64,000 nucleotides of DNA from Hyposmocoma kahamanoa. Taxonomy: Eukaryota; Arthropoda; Insecta; Lepidoptera; Cosmopterigidae. The position numbers and the translations under genes were made by a program. Below the pieces are notes generated by a model that saw only the letters and a list, made by a program, of their open reading frames with translations, ran no database searches and was not told the origin of the DNA. Shown piece after piece: positions 9,581-23,240 of the stretch. The stretch's first letter is position 1; each line of letters opens with the position of its first letter. The stretch lies in contig NW_020653750.1 of assembly GCF_003589595.1 (NCBI RefSeq), positions 2,472,270 through 2,536,269 of the forward strand, in the 5' to 3' direction.

Positions 9581-12500
9581 ATGTATAAACCAGTTGGATT
9601 AATTAATATAACGAAGAAAAAATACAACAACACAAATGACAATGAATCTAAAAATCTGATTCCAAAATGTTTGGTTGCATTGTTTTTAACTTTGAATTTT
9701 GTCTGGGGGTTCGATTTCGGTTTTATAAAATACTTTGATAATAAATTCCGGAAGACAGCTCAATTTATTACGTTTCTAATCAATGTTTTTGCAATTGCAA
9801 TATTGAGCTCACCGTTCTGTAACATCACTAAGTCTACCTACGTCCAATGGCAGCTCATGTATTTATTGCAATACATAATCGACTTTTTTATTCTTAATTG
9901 TACAAAATATAAGCTCTACGATTTTCTGATCGATGTCAGCGTTATAGACTTCGGAAAGTTACACAAATCTGTGATATTAAATACATTTTGTGGACTAATT
10001 ATGATAACATACGTATTTGGAATTCAGTTGATTAAATATGTGCTAATTATTTACATTACAAAGTTAGAAATCCAAGAACTCGCTTCATTATTACCAATGC
10101 CTTACGAAATTTATGGAATTTGGTATTTCTGTACCGATCTTGTTCCTTTCATGCTGATTGTAATCCATTACTACATATATCTTTGTCTTAAAAATCTATG
10201 CGAATCTATTCATGAAGCCACCGTTGGCATAAATAAGATTGTAGAGCAGTACACAGCTATTACAGAGTGTTATGACAAGATTATGCCATTATGCGATAGA
10301 ATTGTAAGTATATGGAATTGCATAAATATAAACGTAGCAATAAAACTCACGACACGTGAGAGTTGAGTGTTTTCAATAAGCACTCTTAACCAGTCACGAT
10401 TCTGTATTTTCCCGAAAAGCCGGCGATGGATGTTAATGTGATTTTTCACCCGCATCTTGTCAAAGATGAATGGCTTAGCTAACGTAGCTAGACTTACATA
10501 AAAGTTAGCTACGTTAACAAGCATTCTCATACCGCCAATGTGACGAAATCGAGGTCTTAATTTTTCACTTACTTTCAGTTAATGCATGAACTGTTATCCG
10601 AGGTTCCGAAACTGGCGGGATTGACTTGGTGGGGCATATATTATGTTATAAATGGGGTGAGTTTTATCGTATTCTTAAGCGCTGTTGCATTAGTCCCCTT
10701 TACATAATCACTTACGTACAGGTTTGCGCGCGGGAAACCCTGTACGCGCAATCGTGCGCGATTACCTATTTGATTTTTTTAAGCTAACGTTTTTTCGCGT
10801 ACGATTGTCGTCTTCGTTTTTGTTGCAATGGAAAGAGTGTCCGCGTAAAGGCTAATAGCGCTGGATGGCCCGCGTGAAACTGTCGCGCCTTGGAGTGCAC
10901 GATTACGCGCGCGACTGTCTTTCTTTGTCTTTCCCTTTTCCTTCCAACATCTTTACACGCGCGCTCAATCGCGCACGATTGCTGTATCAAGCGCGATGTA
11001 GCGTCTGTGTAAAGCGCTATTGTATAATAAGCCGAGTAGTGCAACTCCAGCTTCATCAGCGCTTCAATGTCTACGCTTTGGTCGGAGCGTAGGGTTGTCA
11101 CATTACTACTTTAGCAGTACCTGCAGGTTACAAAAATAATTTGAAAAATAAAAGGTATTCATTACAATATTTCCGTGCTAGATTGATGTAGCCTTTAGTA
11201 AATGCAGTTCTTACGTATTGATATTTTAGTATATCAATATTATATTATAACAATACTAAATAAAATAAACTAAATAAATACTAACAATAGTATATTAATA
11301 TAGTAGTATTGATAAATAGAAATGAAATACTGAACAACTCTGAATTTGAAGCACTAGTTATGCAAATAACCATAAACACAACAGTAAATACGTTTAGTAT
11401 TTGAATGACATCAATATAAAACAGACGTATTAAACATCGGGCGAAAGGTTCATTTCAATAATGAATTACTCGCGCTATGCAACGCGGGTATGTTAATATT
11501 AACAAATTGGCAATTGACATTGGCATTGTCCGTACATACATTTTTTTTCTTCTATCTTCCTAGTCACACAAAAAAATTTAATTCGTGTGTGCACCTAGTA
11601 CGAACAGTGACAGCCAGAATATGTGAATGTTTGCGTCTGTACGTATGTACGGACACGATTTGCATGAAGTTGCATTACTTGTCTTATTATACTATGACTG
11701 CTGTGTGGGTTTTCGTTACGAAAATAACCTAAACTAATAGTAAACTGTACCCAACAGCCAGTGCTAGTTAGTACTCCTGTAGAACCAGGAGAAAATCTTC
11801 TTTTTTAATAACTATACGTCCAGTTCTTGACATGTTATTTATGTTGATATTGATGAAACGTCGCTCAACGTAAAAACCAGTTTTTTTTTTGTGTATCTAT
11901 GAAGAGTACAGCAGTTATGATAATGTTAAAACCGGTTTATTTTATCTGCAACTGCAGCGTAGCGCATTTCGGACCGACGTTTTCCTAAAGTACGCGAGGA
12001 AGTTTCACGCTGTGTTATAGACATGGTTGTGTCATTCTTTCGAGCAAATTCTCTAAAATCCAAAAAAATGCCATATTGTGCTGTTTTGGATAGCCGCACC
12101 AAAAGTATTACGCGTGGTGATCTTTCATATCATCGGAAAGACTTATTTTAACAAATGTTCAATTTTCTGTTTAACGAAATATTTTTTTGTAACAAGAAAC
12201 GAATGCTAAGTTTATACCTCTGCAATATGGTCGGTATTTTTTGGAGAACTAAACTAATAACTCCATTTCGACGTCGTTCAGTAATTAACCGCTAGATGGC
12301 AGCTTGTCGTAACTTGCAATAATAGGTATTGATGGTATTGAGCATAGATATAGAAAAAAAAGGGAGATTTGGTATGGGGGCGTGGTTCGTGTCGCCTCGA
12401 TATGATCAAAATGATCATATCAAAGTGACACGCCTACAAACATCGCCACAGTGACATGGCGATCGTTGTACATACAAGATCTCTCGTAAAACGTGAAAAT

Positions 12501-15500
12501 GCCAAGTTTGTGTGTCGATACACCTTGTAAAAATTTGAGTGAAGACAAAAATTTTAAAACCAGTGAGATAACATTTCACCATTGACTTACAATTATATGG
12601 ACGTCGGGCCCGCGCTAAAAAGTGTCCGCACTTGTAAGGCGCTAAAATCGTATACAGAGCGCGACACTCCGCTTTAGTCTTCATTTGTTCTACTGACAGC
12701 GCGATACTGCGATGACATTACAATTTAAATTTCGAATAGGTAGACTTGGGACATTTTTTTCGTGGTTTTTGTATTAGACCCGTCGTCCATTTATTTGTAA
12801 GTCAACGCATTTCACCGACTATTTGCATTTTTAGTTACTATTTCTATTATTATTCAATGTTTTCTTTTTGTCTCCATAGAAATTTCTAGACTCAAATATA
12901 GATGTTCATTTACAATGACTGATGTTTATCTAATAATAATAAATTTTTACTGAAACGTTTGAATTTGTTACTATGATTTTTGTAATTAAAGTCCCTAAAA
13001 TATCGAAGCGTAAAGCATTCACGTTAATTTGTTTTCTTTTATTTTATTATTATTATTATTATTACTAAACATTTTATTTCGAGTAACTTTAACACAACTC
13101 ATATTTCGGACAACCGTTTCAGTTTCATATCAATTTGTATGTTGCTGTTGCTTGAAGAAAAATGTATGTGTATTATTGTTTTAGATAATTTACATATTTA
13201 AATTCCATTATACTCGTAGATTAAACGAAAGAGAATTTAAGCACTACGTTTAGATTAAACGTAGAGTATTTTTAGTTTTTAAGTTTTTCCAATGAGTTCA
13301 AAATAAGAGAAGGTTGGATTGAAGCTGCAGAAAAATCGAAATATTGGTTTTCTTATTACTATTTCTGACTTTGTTTAAATTTCAATAGCAGATGTATTTA
13401 AAAAGTAATAATAAAAAAAATCGGCTTTATTTTACATGTGCATGCAAACTAAATTAGAAACAATTATAGAAAATTGCATAAATCCTTCATTAAAAACAAC
13501 ATAATTTAATTTATTAAATTCGTTGATGGTTCGAGTTTACTCTTGACAGTGACAGCTTGACCAACCCGTGGTAACGTATAATAGAAAACTGACACGCTGT
13601 CAACTGACAACTGACTGGCGATGATCGCCATTTTTTTTGTATTATTCTTATAAAACTGACACTGGCCCAAGCCTACTTGCCGCCATTAAGAAAATAATAA
13701 TAATTTATATTAATTTAATAATACACCAGTACCATTGTAGGTATAGTATGAAAAATGGAATATTTTTTTAATATTAAAAACAGCCACATGGTTTCTAACT
13801 ATCGATTAGGTAGGACCAGATCCGTCGATGAGTAGCGTCAGTTTAAGGTTAATAAGGTTAACAATTCACGGAGCGGTTTCCATACGCGCCCGCCGGTGCA
13901 GTGGGACAGCGGTTTTATTTCAATACTCAATATTCAATACTCGCGACCCTGCAAGTTTATGCGGGCACGAAGCCGCTGCGATTGCGGAACGTACCGCGAA
14001 CTTAGTGGGAGATAAACGCAAGTCGCGCGGTTAATAGAGGTTAGAGAGAGAGAAGACCGCCAAATGCGCGGGCGATAACGGCCGCCAAGCGCGCAGGTGA
14101 TCGCGTCCTGTGCGGTTCTACTAGTACCCGCCGCGCTAACCGCGAGCAACCGTCACCACCACAGCCGTAAAACGCGTAAAATATAACTATCACATTCTAC
14201 AGATGCCGCGGTCCCGCGACACGCACGGGTGAAAACCGCTCCGTGAGTTCTTGGTATAACAAAAAATGAGTTTCAGTGCCATCTAATGTGTAATAGTTAG
14301 TTATTATATACTAGTAGCATTTTTACTAAAACGCCACCTAATGGTGACTGGCTGAACCAGGATGAAAAAAATACTGAAATATTGTAATATAACTCTTACT
14401 CAAGTGATTGTAAGTTTAATTTTGTTAAAATTTAAAATTGTGTTACGCCGTTTTCACGTTTTAAGCCCTACGAAATCTTGAAGTTATGGTAGTAGGTAGT
14501 AGAGCGTAAAGTTTGAATTGCACACAAACTAAAAAGTGGCGACATCAGTACCCGATCTTACATACTCGTAGCGTCATTACGTATCTCCCCCTTTTTTCTA
14601 TATCTATTGGTATTGAACTTTCAACGATATGCCAACAGGGTAAAGTTTAAATTAATAATCCAAAATTCGTTATTTCTTTTTAAATTTGAAACTACGACCA
14701 ATCAATATTAAGATATTGTAGTGTTTCAAATTAAGAATATGTGAGTTTTGGTGACATCAGTTCTGGTAGTAATTGAGATAGTAATTAAGTCCATTGCTTT
14801 TTTCTTCCGTGGATACGCATCTCTCACTTGGTAGACTTTTATAATGCTTAAATAGAAGCGTTATAAAATTTCATTGTTTTGTGTATTTTAATACATAATT
14901 AATTTATTGCATGTAAGTTTGTATTATTTTTATGATGTTCATTTGTGATAAAAGCATTTTTGACTTAATGATCACATGTGGGTTTATTATACCAAAGGGT
15001 ACGAATTGCACGCCCTATTGTAATAAAATTTGATAATTTGACAGATGATTCTAAATGTTTGCAGCTATTGCAGCAACCATACTACGTGTGTTGATTCTGA
15101 TGTGTTTAATATTACAAATTATTTCTGACATAGCTAACTACCATATACGGTTATGATTTGAACTTAAGTGTCCTTGAAGTTACTAATATTTCCTCATATA
15201 TTTTTTTCAGCAACGGATGATTACAGCTATAACTGCATACGTATTCGCTTTTCACATATTTATTCGAGTAGTGATTCCTTCAATATTTGCCGAAATGGTC
15301 AACAGTAAGATGGACGACATAAAATTAATTTTACATCAAAAAATGTTAGAGGAAAGAGGTATTTTGATGCCATGTTTTCTTAATGTATAAAGTTCATTTA
15401 AAAGTCGATTTTTGGAGTTCATATGTTTTCGTTATTGCTACATATTGGAAATGAAACTATTTTTAGGATCTAAAATCGCACGTATTTGTTTCAAACAAAT

Positions 15501-16792
15501 TAACGTTTGGGGTATTTTACGAGTAGGTATTAAGACGTCGCGACCATGAAATGTATAGAGAACCCGAAACGTTTATATGTTTAAAAAACAAATGTACAAC
15601 ACTTTCCGAACATGTTCTTAAACACGTTCCGAAATATTTGCATTACTTTCAAAAAAAGAACCCAGAAATATTGTCATTTATGGAGCGCACTTGGACTCTT
15701 TTCTGGCCTAGGTCGGCAAAATAAGTACGAAAATTCATTTTCATCACATTTGTCGTCAACAGTGTCATAACATGCAAGCAGAGTCGACCGTAATGTCCTA
15801 AATTATGCTCGGGCTTTTTCATTACATTACCGTCCTAAGGCGGTAATAGAATAACTTTATTTATACTGCATTTATTTTAAAAATTAAGCAAAAAGTTTTT
15901 ATGCTCAAAAAACCTGAATGTATTTCGCATAGGCTTCAAGTATAGAAAAAAACTAAACGTTTGCAATTTAATTAAATTTTATTAAATTTATTTTATGAAT
16001 TTAATTTCTGCAGTATTTTTAGAATTTGAAATGATTTATATTATACCTAACACATCGTGGCAACATTTTGGTTCAAGTTTCTATGGAAGAATAGCTGGCT
16101 GATAAAAAAAATTGCCATTTGCAAAATCCGTAAATATTAGATATTGATATTTTAGTTTAATTGAGATAATAGATATTGATTCATACAAGAAATAAATTAT
16201 CTTTCTATCTATTTCCTCGCAAATGTGATGAAACACATTATATGTAGCACGGGCGGTTATGAATTACAAACCTCGAGTCATTAAACCGAACGTCTCTCAA
16301 AATTCTCTCGTAGCTAATTAAGTAAATAAGATTTACGCTCTTAATACATATTGTATTCCTTATTTTATGTAAAATTACGGTGCACAATAATATGTCGAGT
16401 CTGTATCGTAGAATCTTCGCTTTCCCAAATAAATGGGTGAAAATTTATAAAAAAAAATGGTGCACGAATATACTTGCATCACAATATTTTAAAAAAGGCG
16501 GTAAAATAAACGAAAGTACTTGGTACTTTAGAGTTCTTTTTGTGTTGTTTATATTTTCTTCGCGCAAATTAGTTTTTTGAAAGAGTACATTTGTTAACTT
16601 GGCATTTGTATACTATTTTCAGATGACGAAAAGAATAAAGAAATAATCGATTTCCTTCGTTATATGAAAGCGCGACGAGTACATCACAAATGTTGGCGAG
16701 TTGTGCCAGTGGACATGCAGCTACCTATCACGTTGTTAAATTTATGTGTAACTTACATTATCATCGCTGTGCAGCTTGGAAAAATAGCATAA
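9581..16792 (+). CDS. Gustatory receptor Gr-B, four exons, complete (372 aa)
   Basis: Exons 9581-10303, 10579-10656, 15211-15358 and 16623-16792 join to 1119 bp (372 codons plus TAA). Every junction has GT donors (GTAAGT, GTGAGT, GTATTT) and CAG acceptors; intron phases are 0, 0 and 1. The protein starts MYKPVGLINITKKKYN, is rich in hydrophobic helices (for example LVALFLTLNFVWGFDFGF), and ends LCVTYIIIAVQLGKIA, a variant of the insect Gr signature with QL in place of QF. About 370 residues with seven predicted helices is normal for the family. These are membrane channels of taste neurons; the ligand is unknown. Intron 2 is 4.6 kb and full of repeats, while intron 1 is 275 bp. It is the closest relative of Gr-A. 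A possible AATAAA lies at 16962-16967. Confidence 0.88.
11065..11730 (+). repeat. Dispersed repeat (family D) in Gr-B intron 2
   Basis: The stretch from CAATGTCTAC...TCGGAGCG..GGTTGTCACATT onward resembles 30245-30683, and the end motif around GCATTACTTGTCTTATTATACT resembles both 30668-30680 and 63575-63605. The preceding part (10700-11060) is CpG-rich with many GCGCG motifs and may belong to the same element. No coding capacity recognised; its ORFs in several frames are chance products of the skewed composition. Confidence 0.5.
13866..14246. mobile_element. MITE-like element with imperfect terminal inverted repeats
   Basis: TCACGGAGCGGTTT at 13866-13879 is mirrored by AAACCGCTCCGTGA at 14233-14246, and the similarity continues imperfectly inward for about 45 bp on each side. 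The interior is CpG-rich (CGCGGGCG, GCGCGCAGG) in an AT-rich intron. Overlapping short open frames on both strands reflect the GC content and not genes. Confidence 0.65.
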
Positions 16793-17065
16793 AGGTCGGC
16801 CAAGAGTTAATTGACTGCGCAGTCAGCGCTTCTTAGCATACCAGTATGATCGCTTGCTGAGCACGCCCCGTCATTGCTTTCGAATCTCACAAAAATTGAA
16901 TACTACAGAAATCATATGGAAGAGCATTACCGTTAAAAACTATTTAAATAAGATTTAAGCAAATAAATATCATTCATTCGTTCATTCTCTCATTGAAACT
17001 GGGGGTCTACTCCTTAGAGGATGGAAAAAAATAAAGGAAGTGGACTCCATATATGTGTGCTGTGT

Positions 17066-17244
17066 CTACTCCCATTCTCCGTCCAACATCCGCCCGAAAC
17101 AATTACTGCCAAACAAGTAATACTCGACCAAGTTAAGACAAATGATGCGAATAAGGCTTCATACTTGACATTTTTAACTTGGTCGAGTATTACTTATTTG
17201 ACAGCAGTAGTTTCGGACGGTTGTCGGACGAAGAATGGGAGTAG
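17066..17244. mobile_element. Foldback element with 71-bp inverted arms
   Basis: Left arm 17066-17136 and right arm 17174-17244 are reverse complements with about ten mismatches over 71 bp, separated by 37 bp. The inner parts are best conserved (AGTAATACTCGACCAAGTTAA is shared). A shorter outer match (CTACTCC near 17009 and GGAGTAG near 17239) suggests nested repetition. It would form a long hairpin if transcribed. The open frame through it is an artefact of the palindrome. Confidence 0.85.
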
Positions 17245-19549
17245 ACTCCTAAGTTGGAGTTAGATATACCAATCTAACTATAATACACTGTATGTGAAGT
17301 GATGTGTCAACAACTTTTGTTTATATATATTATTTCATATCAACTTTTGTCGATATATTTTAGAGAAATAGTTAAAAGAATAAATAATATTTATGTAACG
17401 TTTTTTTGGATATTAGCTTTCGTATGTGTTTTGCAGTTTATGTTATTAATTACATAACGTACATGTAGGTACGTGTCTGCTGGGTGGTCATAATCAATAA
17501 GTATATTACATTTATGAAATACGTAAATATTGATTTGCATATTGTATAAATGTACATTTCAATTGTGTAATAACATTCGAGCGTCTACTAAACCTGTCAC
17601 TACGAATAATAACGTAATACTCGAAAATATGAAATAATTTATGTTTCTAAGTATAATATATGTATATGTAATTATAATATTGTGTACATTGTCGACCTCA
17701 TCGTCACTTTCCATCAGGTGAAACTGAATTCAAAAGCCCACTTGTTTTTTATAAAAAAAAAATATATATAGGATGTAAAAGATGCGACGGAAAAACTACC
17801 AGAAGTAGAGTTTTCAAATTTCGTTTTGAAAAATAGAATGATATACAACATAAATGTTTTAACGTCGACTTTAACTAATCACATCACTTGAGATATTATT
17901 TATACAGACATATTATTCCAGGGATTTTATTTCTTATTTACAATTCTACCACTACTGAGCACATATCACAAATGTTATTAAGTAATTTACAGCAATAAAT
18001 ACTGAAAGGAAATATCCGATTTTATAGAATACTATTGAACACAGTACGGATCCAAATATATTGTCAAAATTGAAATGGAATAATAACATGAACGGAAAGT
18101 GAGTGAAAGGTACAAGAAAAGATTTTGGATTGTTATTTCAATTGCACTTGTTATTTTATTTGGTACTTGAAAATTAGTAGAATGATAAGATTGAATGCTA
18201 ATTTTAGCATTTAAATAGATTTAAATGTGTTTGTAAATAGATTTTGCAACTTGATTTGGCAACGCCATTGCAATATTGTTTTGTAACAAAAAAAAAAATT
18301 GTAAAGTATATTACAATCCGAAACAAACAGGTTTTTAATCTGACCAGACAATTTAGTGAGGCAATTTTAGTAGGTACCAATTAGAAATCAAATAAACAAA
18401 TGATTCGATTAAATTAATTGAAACAATTGGAACAATATTCATAGAAAATGCGTTTGATGCCTCAGGTAGGTAAATAGATGTCATCAGTATCTCATTTGAG
18501 TACAATTTTGTAGGATCTAGCATATCGGGTATGTCCAGTAAATGTGTTCCTAACAATAATTTGTTTGGCCGTATTGGGTTAGGTTTGGTGAGGTGGAGTG
18601 GGGTCGGATAGTGCTGTTGATAGTACAAACACTCGTCCCAAGAAACCACTTGTTTATATTGTGGATACAGAAAATCTTTTGTGTGGCGGCCATCTTCGAT
18701 TTACGATAACACGCTTCAGGTTCCAACTAACGCCATCTAGCGGTTTCGTCTCATAACTAAAATATTTTGTAAATGGCTAAAATTTGCCTATTTTCGAGTC
18801 ATCGTTAACTATTCTTAAGACATTTTTTATATTATAAAATAAAAATATCAAATAATATTTATTTCGGACATCATCCACAATTTTATTAGTAATATTTTGT
18901 CTACAAATTATGTTATTAAATAATTACCTTTATTATGAGGAAAATGGATGGCACAATATAACCATTACGAAATCATTAATAAACCAGGTATATAGACCAC
19001 ACATGACTTTTTCCCATATTTTTGAGTTAGGCCTTCACATTTGAGAGCAATCATCTTTAGGACTTTGTTGGTGTCGTTTTATAAAAACATTAAGTTGAGT
19101 TGTGCTATAGAAGACCGACATCAAAGCCCTGAACTTGTTACAATATTGGATGTGCAGAGCACGCACCCCTGTTGGACGACTTTTACTGATTATTTCAGTA
19201 AAACGACTGGTATTATTTCTTTAAAAGTAAAACCTTTACGTTTTCAATAAACATGTGAACCAGTATACTGCCGCGTGCCGCCAGCACCCTACGCTCTTTT
19301 TCTATAAAACACTATCGTCTTTAGGATGCTTTTACAATGTGTCCTAAATATTTGGACTCATTGACTTTTTACAGGTGTAATATTCCATTAACGACGAGAA
19401 AGGAAACCTAAGAAAGCTAATATTACAATTGTAATGGGCATGAATATTTTTCAATAATTATCGAAATGTGTAAACCAAACGAATACAGTAGGTTATAATC
19501 TTCAACACAAAGCATTTGATTTTGGAAATCATAATATTTATTGTTAAAT

Positions 19550-19900
19550 AAACTGGAAAATTATGAAATCAGAGGTAAATTTTCGGGATTGATGAAATCG
19601 TATCTGAAAGGAAAAAATAGTCCTTAGAGGATTATTTATAAATATAGGCACGGTATCTATTATTAATACAGATCAAAATGTAAAGGAAATGGAGATGGTG
19701 TACGCGAAGGTTGTGTCCTGGGACCTCTTTTATTCATTTAATATGTTCATGATCTAAAAAATATGTACAAACGAGATGTACTATGATTGCATTCAATATG
19801 CAGGTAACATTACAGTACCTATTGCGGATACTTGGTAAAAATACAGATATTCGTAACACTGAATTGAATTTAAATAATACGTCATTCTCAATATTAATGA
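19550..19900 (+). pseudogene. Fossil non-LTR reverse transcriptase fragment
   Basis: On the plus strand the pieces KLENYEIRGKFSGLMKSYLK, then GVREGCVLGPLLFI, YVHDLKN and QYAGNITVPIADTW follow the order of RT motifs of jockey/CR1-type elements (finger helix, PQG-type box, then a degraded FADDT box). Several stops interrupt it and the catalytic aspartates are gone. No flanking domains are recognisable. Confidence 0.75.
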
Positions 19901-20839
19901 TGCGTATTAAATATTTGAGATAATGATTACAAAAATAAATATAAACTTGATAAAGGATAAACAATTTAAGAATTAGTAAATGAAGCAATTTTTTCGGATC
20001 TGAATCGCGCTTATTTGTTTTTCAAACAAACTAATGTTTCGGGCCCTATTATAGTTCCCATGGTCACGACCGACTGAGATAGTAAAGTCATCAACCAGTT
20101 ATGTCTAATATTAAAATAAACCACCCTATTTTTAACTATTATTACAAAACTTATTAATAAAATACCTTATTTTTAAATTTTTCAAAAATTCATACCAATT
20201 TACGCTGTTTTATAAATTAATTTTATTATAAGAATATATTTTTTTTATTATTAATTAATAGTAATAATCAATTGTAATAATAATAATAATAACAAAATAA
20301 ATATATTCAATTTCACATACAGATATAGTGAGCGTGGTAGGGAAAAAATCCGTGACAATGTTAACGCTGCACGAAGTCGAGATGAAGGTTAACAACAAAA
20401 GAGGGTAAACGGATATGTCTGTCCTTAAAACTGTCAACTGCCGCTTGTCAGCCAATGCCCCGTTGTTGGCTGTGAAATATGGAACGAACAAAAAGTCATG
20501 CTATGATAAGAAACGTGTAACTAGTGGTACTAATTAAGGCTGTCAGTGATGGTGTAAACCACATTAAATTTTTTTCTACAATATTACTTTAAATGATACT
20601 AAAGTATTTACTATAATTATTTTATATTATCATTTATTAAACTAATATCGTAGAACAAAAATTGAATGTTGAATACGTCACCGTTGGGCAAATAGCCTTA
20701 ATTGTTCATGAAATTTTTTTTTATTCCATATATGTACGAAAACGAAAGTTTTTAATTATTAACACAAAGAAAAATGCCTTCGACCTGACGTAACTCGAAC
20801 CTGTGACCACACCAAACCAGAGACACCAAATCGATTGAT

Positions 20840-22380
20840 TGAACGGAATACGCGTGTTTACGCGTTCATTCAATTAATCGCTTCTAAATAGAATAATGTT
20901 TGTTCAAGTATTTGTTGATTACAAGTACCTAGTCGTAATATTAATATAGTAGAAAAATACTAGAATAAGATAGTTTAGTCCTTTATTTTACTTTGTTTTT
21001 AAAAAAAATTGATTACTTAAAAAAATTAAGACTAGTTTATAATCGACTTCAAATATTAAATTTATTGTCCTTCCAGTAAAATGAGCTTATTATGTAACAT
21101 CCTTTTGTAATAGCAGATATTATCGATTAATTTAAATAATGAAAACGCACGTTGATATATGGACTTGCGACTACCTTAATTAATTTTACTAGATCATTTT
21201 CTGTTGGTAATTGATCAAATTTTTGAATGGCAAGACAAATGAAACTGTTACTGCTGACAAACTATAGTAAAATCTTATTAATCAGAAGAGGCTTACTTAA
21301 CGACGGCCTCGTGTGAAATTTTTGTGATTTGTTTATTATTTTTCGGCTTTCTAACTCTGCCACTCTACATATTTGGATAGCATCTTAGGTGGGATAAACT
21401 AGACCACCTTCGTCCTCGAAAGCAACGAATTCATACGTATGACCAACTCCAGGTTTTTTAAAGACAGCGCACTGTTAATTATTTGCTTTCTATATATTTT
21501 TTAGTATTACTCGTATTACATATCCGGCGATGTATTTAATTATTTGCTCACTATATTCGGACATTCGAGGCAACGTGCTGCAAAACTTATCGAAATTACA
21601 GATACTGCTGATAATAGATACCACAAAAGTGAAAAAAACACGAAACGTTACTAAACGACATAACAAAAGAGTTATAGAATATTTTTATATTATTAATAAT
21701 AATAATAATTTTCGTGCCTTTGTTTTCAAAATCGATCAGAATCGAGAACAGTGTAGCCTAACATATACATCACTAAATGTTAAATTTGGTCAATAAAATG
21801 TACCACGAAACTGAATGCATGATACAAAAGTGCATTCGTTCGATATTCAAGGCGTATTAACAAAGGATCACAAATATATCGCACCAAGTAAAAGCCGCAA
21901 TTTATTACAAACATGAGGCATACACGCGGTATTTGTTTTCTCGAAACTCATACAAAACCCAAAACCAAAATATATTTTTTTTTAAATAAATTATGCATCT
22001 TCTGATTACAAAATCATTTGCCCGTGGAAGGAAACGTCCCAGTTTACCCGTTTACCCACAGTTGTGGTGTTTTTGCAGTTTATAATGGCACAAGTATGCA
22101 TTTTTTCGCGTTTTCGACTGGTGTTTATTTACGATAACGGTCGAGCGCGTTCTAAAGTGTAGTAGCGGCAAGTAAGTGAATTTCAATGACGCGAAGTACG
22201 TACTCTTGCGGCGTCTATCTAGATATATGTCTGTGAGAATAATTTTTCAAAAGTTCTTTCGTTTCCAAACATATCAGAAAAACTATGTATTACTGAAAAT
22301 AAATAAACATAATTTATTTCATGTTATTGACTTGTTATATGTGCATATCTCCTTAGAATAATACTTCTACGGACACATTA
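20840..22380. repeat. Dispersed repeat family C, copy 1 (about 1.5 kb)
   Basis: Collinear similarity to 49850-50720: AAGTATTTGTTGATTA.AAG, TTTAGTCCTTTA, ACCAAGT.AAAGCCGCAAT, TTTAATAAATTAT-type blocks, TACGATAACGG.CG.GCGCGTT and TTAGATATATGTCTGTGA occur in the same order and orientation in both places. Copy 1 is longer. Neither copy shows coding sequence I recognise. Class is unknown; it may be a non-autonomous transposon or an old segmental duplication. Confidence 0.65.
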
Positions 22381-22757
22381 ATAATGTTGTTAATACGTCT
22401 TGAACCTTTTCATGGTCTCAAACGAGTGCAGTCAGTTCCATTTAGTATACATGGCGGGTTAAAATAAATGAGATTTTAGTATGAAATATCGTCCATGTGA
22501 CTTAGATAAGATTTCATGGCACACCCTTGCCTTCGTCATAGGACCTGTCAGCATTTTTTGTGCGTCTTTTGTAGAGCACAGTCTTGCAAGATCTTTATAT
22601 GACGAAGTTGATCTTATTTGGTATAACAACTAATTAAACTCCAAAGACATTTTGTACAGACGGTCTGTCAATTAAAACTTAAGATCGTGGTTATCTGTTT
22701 TCTCTAAAATTGTGTAGTTCTTAAATCGAGAAGAATATAAATGTACAACATGAATAA

Positions 22758-23240
22758 TATTTAGTAGCAGTAGAGGGCCTTGTGAAAGATTTCGTGCAGG
22801 CCAGGGAACCGCCCAGTTACCACGCCTTCATGTACATTAATGGCGAATCTGAATTCTATTTGCTAGGCTACAACATTTAATTTCCTCTGAATAATATACA
22901 ACCGCGCGTAGTACCAAATTCAAACAAGTTTCGTCCGCGTGCCCGAGACGTACATTTAAGTTGAAACGTAAAAGCTAAATTAATAGAGCCTTTTTGCTAT
23001 GACAGTTACACGCACGCGGTCGCTGCGCGGCGGCTACGCGGACTCCGCTCGGCGACCGCGCGGCGGCCGCACGGGATGAACGCGGTGAAATTCGTGTCTA
23101 ATAAATGCGCCTTAAAGTTGCTGGTGAAATTACAGTGCGGGACTTGTCAACTTTGTCTAAGGGTGACGAGCGCAGTGGCAGCGCCAATCAGATCTTTGTA
23201 ATTTAATGCTAATTGTAACTGTTGTGAAATCAATGTCACA
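22758..23240 (+). repeat. Interspersed repeat family B, interrupted copy
   Basis: The family start (TAGTAGCAGTAGAG.GCCTTGT) is at 22761-22785 and the middle/end (TGCTGGTGAAATTACAG ... CAGATCTTTGTAATTTAA) resumes at about 23119. The roughly 290 bp between, including a very CpG-rich tract at 23010-23080, is not found in the copy at 40686-40990, so another insertion seems nested here. Confidence 0.6.

Noticed and set aside
10784..11101. 105-codon minus and 75-codon plus open frames
   Set aside because: CpG-rich repeat sequence in a Gr-B intron; no recognisable protein and complementary open frames.
13828..14149. Open frames of about 70 codons on both strands
   Set aside because: They lie within the GC-rich MITE and have no protein-like features.
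17021..17263. 80-codon open frame
   Set aside because: It crosses the 71-bp-arm palindrome and is explained by the inverted repeat.
18353..18649. 98-codon minus-strand open frame
   Set aside because: Not recognised, no family-like motif, no supporting splice or poly(A) context; treated as chance.
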